A stretch of DNA of 64,000 bases from Planomicrobium soli (GTDB taxonomy: Bacteria; Bacillota; Bacilli; Bacillales_A; Planococcaceae). The stretch covers positions 1 to 64,000 of the forward strand of contig NZ_PYAT01000005.1 of assembly GCF_003014655.1 (NCBI RefSeq), read 5' to 3'. Below, piece after piece: positions 44,488 through 53,277 of this stretch. The notes beneath the pieces were generated by a model. The model made no database searches. It was not told where the DNA came from and saw only the letters and a list, made by a program, of their open reading frames with translations. A program made the position numbers and the translations under genes. The first letter of the stretch is position 1; every line of letters starts with the position of its first letter.

Positions 44488-44515
44488 TTGCATTTAGCTT
44501 AAAATGTTGTATGAT
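44488..44515 (+). promoter_or_regulatory. Candidate brnQ promoter
   Basis: -35 TTGCAT (44488-44493), 16-bp spacer, -10 TATGAT (44510-44515), leaving a leader of about 105 nt before brnQ. No clear CodY box was seen. Confidence 0.55.
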
Positions 44516-44627
44516 TACATTTGTGATATATTGCATACCTATAGTTGATCGAAATTAGATTATATGAAAATCATAATGTTAAATTTTTATAGAACATTAT
44601 GCAGATACAGGAAGGGGAAAAAGCACG

Positions 44628-45998
44628 ATGGATACAAAACTATCTTTTAAATCTTATGCTGTAGTCGGAATGATGTTATTTGCCTTATTTTTTGGAGCAG
44701 GCAATTTAATTTTTCCAGCGCAGCTTGGCCAATATGCAGGAACGAATGTTTGGATAGCGGTAGCAGGGTTTTTAGTTACTGGAGCTGGTTTGCCTTTGCT
44801 TGGCATTCTAGCAATCGGCTATTCAAAGAGTAATGATTTGCAAGACCTTGCTGGACGGGTTCATCCTTTGTTTGGATTAATCTTCACAGCGGTGCTTTAT
44901 TTGACGATTGGCCCGTTTTTTGCGCTTCCAAGAACAGGGGCTGTCGCATACGATATTGGAATTGCACCATTTGTTGGCGGAACTTCCATGGCATTAGGTC
45001 TTTTTATTTTCTCGCTTGTATTTTTCGGGATTTCACTTTGGCTTTCATTAAATCCGTCTAAAATGGTCGACAACATTGGGAAGTTTCTATCGCCTGCCAT
45101 ATTATTGGCACTATTGCTGTTGTTAGCAATGGTAATTATAAAGCCATTGGGCGGCATACAAGCTCCTCAGGATGCCTACTCAAGCGGAGCGTTTTTAAAA
45201 GGCTTCACTGAAGGGTATAACACAATGGATGCACTTGCTTCCTTGGTGTTTGGAATTATTGTTATTTCAACTGTACGCAAAATGGGCATCAAGTCACCAC
45301 AAGGCATACTTTCAGCAACTATGAAGAGCGGAGTTGTGGCGGTAGGCTTGCTGGCTTTAGTATATGTAGGGATCGCTTATCTAGGCGCAACTAGTACCGG
45401 CGTATTTGGTTTGTTCGATACCGGCGGCCCAGTATTAAGCGAAGCTTCATCTCATTATTTCGGAACTTTCGGGGCAGTGCTGCTTGCGGTAATCATTACG
45501 TTGGCTTGTTTGACGACAGCTATCGGATTAACAGTGGCAACGTCTGAGTTTTTCAACAAGCTTACCCCGCGCATTAGCTATAAAGTTTATGTTGTGATTT
45601 TCACACTATTTTCTTTAACCGTTGCAAATGCTGGATTGTCCAATATCATCACGTATTCTATTCCAGTTTTGATGCTGTTGTATCCATTGGCAATCGCGTT
45701 GATCATACTGGCGTTTTTGTCGCCGTTATTCAAACATCACCGCCTCGTTTATGTATCGGTTATCACAGTTACTTTCTTGATCAGTCTCATTGATGGATTG
45801 AAAACATTGACTGCTTTATTGGGAGTTGAAAACCCTGCTTGGTTGCAAACAATCATCGACTTTTATGCGTCTGTGCTTCCGTTTTACAACAGTGGGCTTG
45901 GCTGGTTCCTTCCAGTCCTTATCGTAATTGCCGTTACAGGCGTTATTGTTAATCTTAGAAAAGGTACACGCGCACAGTCTGTACAAAACGAAATGTAA
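44628..45998 (+). CDS. brnQ: Branched-chain amino acid transporter BrnQ (LIVCS family)
   Basis: A 456-residue sodium- or proton-coupled importer of leucine, isoleucine and valine with about 12 membrane helices. The N-terminus MLFALFFGAGNLIFPAQLGQ and the following GVALPLLGILAIGYS-like stretch (here GAGLPLLGILAIGYS) are family signatures. The ribosome site is GGAAGGGG. Its own promoter lies upstream and a bidirectional terminator downstream. Confidence 0.95.
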   Translation: MDTKLSFKSYAVVGMMLFALFFGAGNLIFPAQLGQYAGTNVWIAVAGFLVTGAGLPLLGILAIGYSKSNDLQDLAGRVHPLFGLIFTAVLYLTIGPFFALPRTGAVAYDIGIAPFVGGTSMALGLFIFSLVFFGISLWLSLNPSKMVDNIGKFLSPAILLALLLLLAMVIIKPLGGIQAPQDAYSSGAFLKGFTEGYNTMDALASLVFGIIVISTVRKMGIKSPQGILSATMKSGVVAVGLLALVYVGIAYLGATSTGVFGLFDTGGPVLSEASSHYFGTFGAVLLAVIITLACLTTAIGLTVATSEFFNKLTPRISYKVYVVIFTLFSLTVANAGLSNIITYSIPVLMLLYPLAIALIILAFLSPLFKHHRLVYVSVITVTFLISLIDGLKTLTALLGVENPAWLQTIIDFYASVLPFYNSGLGWFLPVLIVIAVTGVIVNLRKGTRAQSVQNEM

Positions 45999-46043
45999 TG
46001 CCGGTTTAATGGTCAGGCCGAAAAATCGGTTTGGCTTCAACAT

Positions 46044-46089
46044 AAAAAGCTGTCCTAAAAGCATAAGAGCTTTTAGAACAGCTTTTTTC
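46044..46089. terminator. Bidirectional terminator brnQ / GntR
   Basis: Stem AAAAGCTGTCCTAAAAGC / GCTTTTAGAACAGCTTTT (one mismatch) flanked by A and T runs. Confidence 0.9.
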
Positions 46090-46105
46090 TATTATATGCA
46101 ATTGA

Positions 46106-46768
46106 TCAAGCGTTTGCTGGAGCCGTTAATTCATCGATAGTTCTAATCCAGTTTGCTTTCATCAGATTCGATACTTCCGCAGCATCTTTTTCTTCAAGAG
46201 CTCGGATGATTTTTTGATGCATATTATACGAACCGGCAGTGACAATCAATGAATTATGGAAAAACTGCCTTCTGACGTGGGATTGCAGACGGTCGAGCAT
46301 GGTGTGCACGTAAGGATTTTTTGCAGCATTTACGATAAGTTGGTGAAACTCTTCATCAATTTTAAGTGCAGAGAAATTGTCGTTCGCTTTTATCGCTTGG
46401 GCGAACCGTTGATTTGTTTCTTTCAGCATGCTAATCGACTCGCTGTCTAAGTTCGGAATGGCCAGTTCCGCTGCCAGCGCTTGAAGCACGGCAACCGGAG
46501 GGAGAAGGTGAACAATATCTTCTTTATGGACTTTCGTCACGCGGGTCGTCTTGCCAGGGAACATTTCAACAAAACCTTGTGCTTCAAGAAGCTGTAAGGC
46601 TTCACGGATAGGGGTTCTGCTTAAGCTTAAAGCTTTTGCTAGGTCGGTATCTACCAATTTCTCATCAGGTTGCAGCGTGCCATCTATTATCCATTGCTGT
46701 AATTGGAGGTAAGCACTTTCTTTTGCGGTAACACGGACAGGCTTAGGGTGGTTTACTGGGACCGGCAT
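46106..46768 (-). CDS. GntR-family regulator, FCD domain
   Basis: A 220-residue regulator. The winged helix at about 15-75 includes LQQWIIDGTLQPDEKLVDTDLAKAL and SRTPIREALQLLEAQGFVE; the C-terminal all-helical FCD domain (about 95-215) binds metal and an effector. It is convergent with brnQ and has no enzyme gene beside it, so its target is unclear. A GTGTATACTGG sequence about 40 bp upstream of its start overlaps a possible -10 and could be its own operator. Confidence 0.9.
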   Translation of the reverse strand: MPVPVNHPKPVRVTAKESAYLQLQQWIIDGTLQPDEKLVDTDLAKALSLSRTPIREALQLLEAQGFVEMFPGKTTRVTKVHKEDIVHLLPPVAVLQALAAELAIPNLDSESISMLKETNQRFAQAIKANDNFSALKIDEEFHQLIVNAAKNPYVHTMLDRLQSHVRRQFFHNSLIVTAGSYNMHQKIIRALEEKDAAEVSNLMKANWIRTIDELTAPANA

Positions 46769-46949
46769 TGCAGCTTCCCCTTTCTTCTAATATGACTACA
46801 TCCAGTATACACCAATTTTAATTATTCAAAAAGGTTGTTTTATGCAATATACCGCATTTTAATAGAAGAATGATGAAATATACGCCTGTTTGAAGCCGCA
46901 AAGATAGGGAAGAAGAATGATAAGAGTTCAAGTTGAGAGGAGTATGTAC

Positions 46950-47306
46950 ATGCTGACTTTGGTACCAAGCAAGGATATTCGTACAATTGCAGTTGAAGTG
47001 AATGGCAAAGTAAGAAAAGAGGATATGGAGAAGCTTGATAAAGTAATCCAGGAAAAATTTGAGGAAGACGGTAAGTTTAACGTTTACGCGGTTGTTTATG
47101 ATTTTGATGGCGCGGCATTTAAGGCTGTAGCTGAAGAAGTGAAAATCGATATTAAGCGCTGGAGCCAATACGGAAAACTGGCGGTCGTTAGCGACAACAA
47201 GGGGCTAAAGGGCCTTACAGAGGCGAGCGGTTATTTGCCAGGCGTCAAAACCAAGCATTTTTCGTTAGAGGAAATGGAAGAAGCATGGGGATGGATCCAA
47301 GCATAA
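46950..47306 (+). CDS. SpoIIAA-like (STAS/DUF3478) protein
   Basis: A 118-residue protein of the SpoIIAA-like family: TIAVEVNGKVRKEDMEKL near 10-27, then VYDFDGAAFKAVAEEVKIDI and a C-terminal MEEAWGWI. The fold is related to STAS and CRAL-TRIO domains, but no phosphorylatable Ser signature is evident. ATG 46950 is seven bases after GAGAGGAG and is preferred to ATG 46944 or 46917. The role is unknown. Confidence 0.8.
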   Translation: MLTLVPSKDIRTIAVEVNGKVRKEDMEKLDKVIQEKFEEDGKFNVYAVVYDFDGAAFKAVAEEVKIDIKRWSQYGKLAVVSDNKGLKGLTEASGYLPGVKTKHFSLEEMEEAWGWIQA

Positions 47307-47309
47307 AGG

Positions 47310-47341
47310 GTGCGTTTTGCAGAAATGCAAAACGCTTTTTA
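47310..47341 (+). terminator. Terminator after the SpoIIAA-like gene
   Basis: Stem GCGTTTTGCA / TGCAAAACGC followed by TTTTT. Confidence 0.88.
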
Positions 47342-47445
47342 TATGCAAAAAAGCTTTGAGCCATGAAGGCAATCGGTATAAAAGAAGAGCGCGTTGTATT
47401 ACACTGTTTATAAGATTAATAGGATGTACAGATAGGATGAGAATA

Positions 47446-48639
47446 ATGAAACCGGAAATTTCTTTAAAAGTGAACGAAAAATTCAAAGCGGATTACGTTA
47501 AAGGCTACCCGCTAATCTTAAAAGAATCAGTGGAGAATATAGAATCTATTAGAGCAGAAGGCGCTATTCTGCGGTTGACGGATAAGCAGGGCCGCTTTAT
47601 CGGCAAAGGCTATTTTGGGAAACAAAACAAAGGATATGGCTGGGTGCTGACACGCAACGAAAGAGATGTAATTGACCAGAGCTTTATCAGAGGAAAACTG
47701 GAAAGCGCATTAGCGAAGCGGCAATCCTTTTTTGATAATCTGTCGACGACAGCTTTCCGGGTATTCAACGGGGAAGGCGACGGTTTTGGTGGATTCACGA
47801 TTGACTACTTTGCAGGCTATTATCTGGTCAGCTGGTATAGCGAAGGCGTGTACACATTCAAAGCGGAAGTTGTTGCTGCTCTTAGCGAACTCGTGGAATT
47901 CAAAGGCATTTACCAGAAAAAACGCTTTGATACTAAAGGGCAGTATATTGAAGAAGATGATTTTGTGGCGGGGGAGCGCGGAGAATTCCCATTGATCGTT
48001 AAGGAAAATAACATGAATTATGCAGTGTATTTGAATGACGGAGCCATGACTGGAATATTTTTAGACCAGCGCGATGTGCGTTATACCATCAAAGAAAAAT
48101 ATGCTAGAGGGAAAACGGTGTTGAATACGTTCTCTTATACTGGTGCGTTTTCTGTGGCGGCAGCCCTAGGCGGTGCAGCAAAGACAACAAGCGTTGACTT
48201 GGCGAAGCGCAGCTCAAGCAAGACAATTGAACAGTTCAGCGTCAATAATATTGACTATGAAAGCCAAGATATCCTTGTGATGGATGTATTTAATTATTTC
48301 AATTACGCTAAACGCAAGGAAATGAAGTACGACTTGGTAATCTTGGATCCGCCAAGTTTTGCGCGTTCGAAAAAATATACATTCAGCGCAACAAAGGATT
48401 ACACGAATTTAATGAAAGAAGCAATCGAGATTACAGAAGACGATGGCCTTATTGTCGCTTCGACGAATAGTGCTTCTTTTGGCATGAAGAAGTTTAAAGG
48501 GTTTATCGATAAAGCGTTCAAAGACCTTGGTAAAAAATACAGCATCGTGGAAGAATTTACACTGCCAAGCGATTTTCGGGTACAAAAAGAATTTAAAGAA
48601 GGCGACTACTTGAAGGTATTATTCGTAAAAATGCAGTAG
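47446..48639 (+). CDS. rlmI: RlmI-like rRNA (cytosine-C5) methyltransferase
   Basis: A SAM-dependent methyltransferase of 397 residues, the family length. It has an N-terminal PUA-like domain (about 1-80), a RlmI-type middle domain with GIFLDQRDVR near 201, and a Rossmann domain with NTFSYTGAFSVAAA (motif I) and VILDPPSFAR (catalytic DPP motif). The E. coli relative methylates C1962 of 23S rRNA. ATG 47446 is chosen; ATG 47437 is nearly as good. Specificity in this organism is inferred. Confidence 0.85.
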   Translation: MKPEISLKVNEKFKADYVKGYPLILKESVENIESIRAEGAILRLTDKQGRFIGKGYFGKQNKGYGWVLTRNERDVIDQSFIRGKLESALAKRQSFFDNLSTTAFRVFNGEGDGFGGFTIDYFAGYYLVSWYSEGVYTFKAEVVAALSELVEFKGIYQKKRFDTKGQYIEEDDFVAGERGEFPLIVKENNMNYAVYLNDGAMTGIFLDQRDVRYTIKEKYARGKTVLNTFSYTGAFSVAAALGGAAKTTSVDLAKRSSSKTIEQFSVNNIDYESQDILVMDVFNYFNYAKRKEMKYDLVILDPPSFARSKKYTFSATKDYTNLMKEAIEITEDDGLIVASTNSASFGMKKFKGFIDKAFKDLGKKYSIVEEFTLPSDFRVQKEFKEGDYLKVLFVKMQ

Positions 48640-48682
48640 GATCTTTGGGTGATCAATTAATCGCATTCTATTCTTTTTGTAG

Positions 48683-48769
48683 CGTATCGACATCCTAATC
48701 GGAGCATATTTCATCAAACTATGGCAAAACGTTGAAGACGCACGGAATTTCTTAGTTAACTTGCTATAG
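48683..48769 (+). pseudogene. Possible coding relic
   Basis: An open stretch of 28 codons ending at TAG 48767 reads RIDILIGAYFIKLWQNVEDA and on to VNLL, protein-like but without a start. It may be debris of a lost gene; chance is possible. Confidence 0.15.
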
Positions 48770-48831
48770 GAAAGCTGTACAGGCCGGTTTCCCCGCTTTT
48801 ATAATGGATAGTAGATTGTGAGGGGAAGCAA

Positions 48832-49137
48832 ATGTTGAAAAATGCACTAGAGCAGTTCCGGGTAATGGGTTTTTTGGAAGGAAGCTCGCTATTGATTTTG
48901 CTGTTCATCGCCATGCCGCTTAAGTATGGTTTTGATCTGCCGGAAGCAGTAAGTATTGTAGGCGCTATTCACGGTGGACTGTTTACACTTTATTGTGCAG
49001 CCATTGTTTACGTAACTTTCGTAGTGAAATGGCCGTTCCGTTTTGCAATTGGCGCAGTTATCGTTGCGTTTATTCCTTTTGGGAATTTTGTATTGGATAA
49101 CCGGTTGAAAAATTGGAAAAAGGCGCAAGCCGCTTAA
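48832..49137 (+). CDS. DUF3817 small membrane protein
   Basis: A 101-residue integral membrane protein with three helices. The DUF3817 pattern is visible: FRVMGFLEGSSLLILLFIAMPLK, then VGAIHGGLFTLYCAAI and a C-terminal PFGNFVLDNRLKN. B. subtilis YdzA is a relative. ATG 48832 follows AGGGGAAG. Function unknown. Confidence 0.85.
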   Translation: MLKNALEQFRVMGFLEGSSLLILLFIAMPLKYGFDLPEAVSIVGAIHGGLFTLYCAAIVYVTFVVKWPFRFAIGAVIVAFIPFGNFVLDNRLKNWKKAQAA

Positions 49138-49174
49138 AAACACTCGTGGATTCAGTTCCGCAAGTGTTTTTTTG
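49137..49174 (+). terminator. Terminator after the DUF3817 gene
   Basis: Stem AAAACACTCGTGGA / TCCGCAAGTGTTTT with G-T pairing, then TTTTT. Confidence 0.8.
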
Positions 49175-49267
49175 TATGGTTAAAAAAGCGTAAAGGATTT
49201 CTGAAGAGCGGGAACTGTTCTATAATGAAAGCATTCAATTAGAAATATGATTTATTGGAGGCGCGAA

Positions 49268-50482
49268 ATGGCAAAAGCACTTTCTTCTCATGGAGCAGGA
49301 AGTCCGGTGTATCCGGTCATGTTCGCAATTGGTGCTTGCCATTTGCTGAATGATTCTCTACAGGCCGTTATTCCTGCAATGTTCCCTATTCTAGAAACCG
49401 ACCTTGGTTTAACTTATACGCAGTTGGGGTTGATTGCATTTGTGTTGAATATGGTAGCATCTGTCCTGCAGCCGGTTGTCGGTTATATCAGTGATCGAAA
49501 ACCGATGCCTTTTGCCTTGCCGCTTGGCATGACCAGTTCGTTTCTAGGAATCGCAGGGCTAGCATTCGCTCCTAATTACTGGCTGATTCTTGTATCGGTT
49601 ATGTTCCTGGGCTTCGGATCAGCGATTTTTCATCCTGAGGGATCACGCGTGTCGTTTATGGCAGCCGAGTCGAAACGGGGATTGTCCCAATCCATCTATC
49701 AAGTGGGGGGAAATTCGGGTCAAGCCCTTGCTCCATTGATTAGTGCGTTTATCCTTGTGCCGCTTGGACAACGCGGAGCTGCTTTGTTTTTGTTCGTTGC
49801 GGCTATCGGTATTTTCATTTTGACGCGAATTTCGTTCTGGTATAAAGAACGGCTGGCACAAGAGAAATTGCAGAAACAAAAAAAATCCATCCTTTCTTCA
49901 TTGCCCGAAATGACCAGAAAGCAAGTAGGCATAGCCCTTACATTGTTATTGGTCATTATTTTCGCCCGTTCATTTTATGTAACGAATATGACCAGTTTTT
50001 ATATCTTTCATTTAATGGAGACTTATAAGCTGACGATTCAGCAAGGGCAATTATACATCTTCTTATTTTTAGCGGTCGGAGCAGCAGGGACCTTCTTCGG
50101 CGGGCCGCTTGCCGATAAAATTGGCCGAAAAAACGTTATTGTGCTATCGCTCCTTGTGCCGATACCGCTCGCCGCTGTTCTGCCGTACGTACCGCTGTTT
50201 GCAGTGGCAGTCTTACTCGCGTTGATCGGCTTTTTTATCATGCTGAGCTTCTCAGTAACGGTGGTATATGCGCAAGAACTTGTACCGAGCAAAATTGGAA
50301 CAATGTCCGGACTGACTGTCGGTTTGGCTTTTGGCATGGGGGCAATCGGAGGTGTCGTAATTGGCATGCTGATGGACGCAATTGGCGTTTATGAAACAAT
50401 GGTCGTTGTATCCATCCTACCGATAATTGGGCTTGTTGGATTATGGCTTCCGAAAGATCAGAAAATCAATGCAGCACATTAA
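49268..50482 (+). CDS. MFS efflux transporter, fosmidomycin-resistance (Fsr) type
   Basis: A 404-residue drug exporter with 12 membrane helices. The Fsr hallmarks are ACHLLNDSLQAVIPAMFPIL at the start, PVVGYISDRKP near 75 and FHPEGSRVSFMAA near 125. ATG 49268 follows TGGAGGCG. It probably exports an antibiotic by proton exchange; resistance to fosmidomycin itself is inferred from family only. An ABC exporter gene follows 49 bp later. Confidence 0.88.
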   Translation: MAKALSSHGAGSPVYPVMFAIGACHLLNDSLQAVIPAMFPILETDLGLTYTQLGLIAFVLNMVASVLQPVVGYISDRKPMPFALPLGMTSSFLGIAGLAFAPNYWLILVSVMFLGFGSAIFHPEGSRVSFMAAESKRGLSQSIYQVGGNSGQALAPLISAFILVPLGQRGAALFLFVAAIGIFILTRISFWYKERLAQEKLQKQKKSILSSLPEMTRKQVGIALTLLLVIIFARSFYVTNMTSFYIFHLMETYKLTIQQGQLYIFLFLAVGAAGTFFGGPLADKIGRKNVIVLSLLVPIPLAAVLPYVPLFAVAVLLALIGFFIMLSFSVTVVYAQELVPSKIGTMSGLTVGLAFGMGAIGGVVIGMLMDAIGVYETMVVVSILPIIGLVGLWLPKDQKINAAH

Positions 50483-50531
50483 ATTAAAATACGCTTCATA
50501 AACTTTTTCCTAAAGAATAGGAGACCCTCTT

Positions 50532-52271
50532 ATGGATAAAATGCAAGAAAAAGTAACGTTAAGGCCCTTCGTTTCTTTGTTGTTCTCGTTGAAGATTCCA
50601 ACATGGGCGCTGATTACAGGGTTAGCCGCAAGCATCATTACAACACTTGTCGGGCTAGTCGTGCCATTGCTGACAAAAAATCTAGTGGATGGATTTTCAG
50701 TGGATGCGATTAGCCCTTTATTGATAACTGGGCTTGCCGCAGCGTTTATCTTACAGGCAGTTATAAGCGGAATATCCATTTACTTGCTCAGCATGGTCGG
50801 ACAAAAAGTGGTGGCAGGCCTTCGAGAGCGAATGTGGGAGAAGCTGATCCGGCTGCGTGTGCCTTACTTCGACCAGCAATCCAGCGGAGAGACCGTTAGC
50901 CGCATTGTCAACGACACAGGAATTGTCCGGAATTTAATCACTGACCATTTTCCGCAATTTATCAACGGCATCGTTTCCATCATCGGAGCTGTTACTATAT
51001 TGCTTGTTCTTGACTGGAAAATGACACTGATCATGCTTTTAGCAGTGCCGGTGACAGTAGCGGTCATGATTCCTCTCGGTCGCCGCATGGCTAAAATTTC
51101 ACGTAATCTGCAAGACGAAACAGCTGTTTTCACGGGACATGTTCAGCAAACGTTGAGCGAAATCAGGTTAATGAAAGCTTCGACAGCAGAAAAAGTGGAG
51201 GAAGCTAAAGGGTTGAAGGGTATCGGGAAGCTTTTTGCACTCGGACTAAAAGAAGCAAAAATCTATGCTTTGATTGCTCCGCTTATGTATACAGTCGTCA
51301 TGATAGTAATTGTCGTCATTATCGGCTATGGCGGTATCCGCGTAGCTGAAGGAACGATGTCGACAGGTTCGCTGGTCGCTTTTCTGTTGTACTTGTTTCA
51401 GATTATCATGCCAATAACAACGTTTGCCTTGTTTTTTACGGAACTCCAAAAAGCAAAAGGTGCAACCGAACGTATTATACACATTTTGGATTTGTCGCAA
51501 GAGGAGGAAGAGCAGGGGTTAGAATTCGATATAGCCCATAAAACGTTGCAAATAGCGCATGTCCATTTTGCTTATGAACTTGAAGAGCCTATTTTGCAGG
51601 ATGTTTCTTTTAAAGCTGAGCCAGGCGAGATGATTGCTTTTGCAGGACCGAGCGGAAGCGGAAAAACGACGATTTTTAGCTTGATTGAACGCTTTTATGA
51701 ACCGCAAATGGGAGAAATTACGATTGGTGGCATTCCGATCAAAAATTTGTCGCTAACGTCCTGGCGCAGCCAAATCGGCTATGTTTCACAAGAAAGTGCA
51801 ATGATGGGCGGTACAATTCGAGAAAACTTAGTTTACGGCCTATCGGCTTCACTCGATATATCCGATGATAAATTGTGGGAAGTTGCCAGTATGGCGTATG
51901 CGGAAGGATTTATCCGCGATTTTCCGGATGGCTTGGATACCGCGGTAGGGGAGCGAGGCATCAAATTATCCGGAGGGCAGCGGCAGCGCATTGCTATTGC
52001 TCGCGCTTTCTTGCGGGATCCGAAAATCCTCATGATGGATGAAGCGACGGCAAGCCTTGACAGCCAGTCGGAAGGAATAGTCCAGCAGGCATTGAGTCGT
52101 CTGATGGAGGGCCGTACAACTCTTGTGATTGCCCATCGGCTTTCGACTATTGTCGAGGCGGATAAAATTGTCTTTATCGAAAAGGGAAGAGTTACTGGCA
52201 TTGGGACCCATTCAAAATTGGTTGAAAGCCATTCCCTTTACCGGGAATTTGCAGAACAGCAACTAACCTGA
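50532..52271 (+). CDS. bmrA: ABC multidrug exporter, BmrA-like half transporter
   Basis: A 579-residue fusion of a six-helix exporter domain (about 1-320) and an ATPase (about 335-579) that works as a homodimer. Walker A is GPSGSGKTT, the signature LSGGQRQR, Walker B ILMMDEATASLD and the switch is AHRLST. Overall it is most like B. subtilis BmrA/YvcC, which exports hydrophobic drugs. A MerR-TipAS regulator with its own 19-bp-spacer promoter follows on the same strand. Confidence 0.88.
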   Translation: MDKMQEKVTLRPFVSLLFSLKIPTWALITGLAASIITTLVGLVVPLLTKNLVDGFSVDAISPLLITGLAAAFILQAVISGISIYLLSMVGQKVVAGLRERMWEKLIRLRVPYFDQQSSGETVSRIVNDTGIVRNLITDHFPQFINGIVSIIGAVTILLVLDWKMTLIMLLAVPVTVAVMIPLGRRMAKISRNLQDETAVFTGHVQQTLSEIRLMKASTAEKVEEAKGLKGIGKLFALGLKEAKIYALIAPLMYTVVMIVIVVIIGYGGIRVAEGTMSTGSLVAFLLYLFQIIMPITTFALFFTELQKAKGATERIIHILDLSQEEEEQGLEFDIAHKTLQIAHVHFAYELEEPILQDVSFKAEPGEMIAFAGPSGSGKTTIFSLIERFYEPQMGEITIGGIPIKNLSLTSWRSQIGYVSQESAMMGGTIRENLVYGLSASLDISDDKLWEVASMAYAEGFIRDFPDGLDTAVGERGIKLSGGQRQRIAIARAFLRDPKILMMDEATASLDSQSEGIVQQALSRLMEGRTTLVIAHRLSTIVEADKIVFIEKGRVTGIGTHSKLVESHSLYREFAEQQLT

Positions 52272-52280
52272 ATTTGAGGC

Positions 52281-52311
52281 TTGACCTTGCCGTTGCGTAA
52301 AGGTATAGAGT
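52281..52311 (+). promoter_or_regulatory. MerR-type promoter with 19-bp spacer
   Basis: -35 TTGACC (52281-52286), a 19-bp spacer and -10 TAGAGT (52306-52311). The inverted repeat ACCTT / AAGGT (52284-52288 and 52300-52304) lies between them. This over-long spacer with a central dyad is the hallmark of MerR-activated promoters. It lies 23 bp before the MerR gene. Confidence 0.75.
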
Positions 52312-52333
52312 GGAACTATCAGGAGGTGAGGAG

Positions 52334-53095
52334 ATGGAATACACCGTTCAAAAGCTGGGGGAACTAGCGGGGGTCAGTTCTAGGACATTAAGGTATTACG
52401 ATGAAATCGGAATTCTGAAGCCGGCAAGAAAAAATTCATCCGGATATCGCATCTATGGAAAACCGGAAGTCGATAAGCTGCAGCAAATCCTCTTTTATCG
52501 CGAACTTGGACTTGAGTTGGAAGGCATCAAAAAAATTGTCAACGACCCGCAATTTGACGGTTCTGCTGCTTTAAAGCAGCATCGGGAGCAGCTTCTCGCA
52601 AAACGCCAACAGCTGGACCTCTTGATCAGTAATGTGGAAAACACCATTTCCGCAACAGAAGGGAAGAGCCAAATGGCTGACAAAGACAAATTCACCGGTT
52701 TTAAGGAAAAGCTGATCGAGGACAACGAAAACCAGTACGGAAGTGAAATCCGGGGGAAGTATGGCGACGAAACGATTGATGCTTCCAATGCCAAGATGAT
52801 GAACATGACAGAGGGGCAGTATGCGGAATTTATTCGCTTAGGAGAAGAACTTCAGACAACACTGGCGGAAGCATTAAAAACCGGCGACCCCGAAAGTCCG
52901 GCTGCACAAAAAGCGGCTAAGCTCCATAAGCGGTGGTTGATGTTTACTTGGCCGAAGTACAGCAAAGAAGCGCATGCCGGTCTTGCGCAAATGTATGTTG
53001 ATGATGAACGGTTTACTGCTTATTATGACAAAGGCCAGCCAGGAACTGCTAAATTTCTAAGAGATGCAATCCACATTTATACAAATTTTAAATAA
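52334..53095 (+). CDS. MerR-family regulator with TipAS antibiotic-recognition domain
   Basis: A 253-residue activator. The N-terminal MerR domain (VQKLGELAGVSSRTLRYYDEIG, then the IYGKPEVDKLQQILFYRELG wing) is followed by a coiled coil (about 80-115) and a TipAS domain (about 130-250, with AKLHKRWLMFTWPKYSKEAHAG). TipAS domains capture thiopeptide and similar antibiotics. It probably activates its own promoter and perhaps the upstream BmrA-like pump. ATG 52334 follows AGGAGGTGAGG. Confidence 0.9.
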   Translation: MEYTVQKLGELAGVSSRTLRYYDEIGILKPARKNSSGYRIYGKPEVDKLQQILFYRELGLELEGIKKIVNDPQFDGSAALKQHREQLLAKRQQLDLLISNVENTISATEGKSQMADKDKFTGFKEKLIEDNENQYGSEIRGKYGDETIDASNAKMMNMTEGQYAEFIRLGEELQTTLAEALKTGDPESPAAQKAAKLHKRWLMFTWPKYSKEAHAGLAQMYVDDERFTAYYDKGQPGTAKFLRDAIHIYTNFK

Positions 53096-53110
53096 AGTTA
53101 TAAGATGTAC

Positions 53111-53146
53111 AACAAAGTGGGCCTAATTAATTAGGCCCACTTTGTT
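53111..53146 (+). terminator. Terminator after the MerR gene
   Basis: A perfect 32-bp palindrome (CAAAGTGGGCCTAATT and its complement) followed by TTTTC. Confidence 0.88.
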
Positions 53147-53212
53147 TTCAGGATAGAATTAATAAAAAATTCATAAAATTTACATAAAGTAAACACATTT
53201 GCATGGTATCTT

Positions 53213-53221
53213 TGCTATAAT
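53213..53221 (+). promoter_or_regulatory. Extended -10 promoter
   Basis: TGCTATAAT is an extended -10 element, 57 bp before the next gene. Confidence 0.5.
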
Positions 53222-53277
53222 TATATTTATAACACTTTAGCCTATAACTTGTTTTATTCGAAAGGGAGAGGATTATA

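Larger units (their letters stand above)
44269..44627. other. Intergenic stretch upstream of brnQ
   Basis: Holds a possible 16-codon reading frame, a terminator and the brnQ promoter, listed separately. The stretch 44390-44480 is AT-rich with no recognised feature. Confidence 0.6.
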
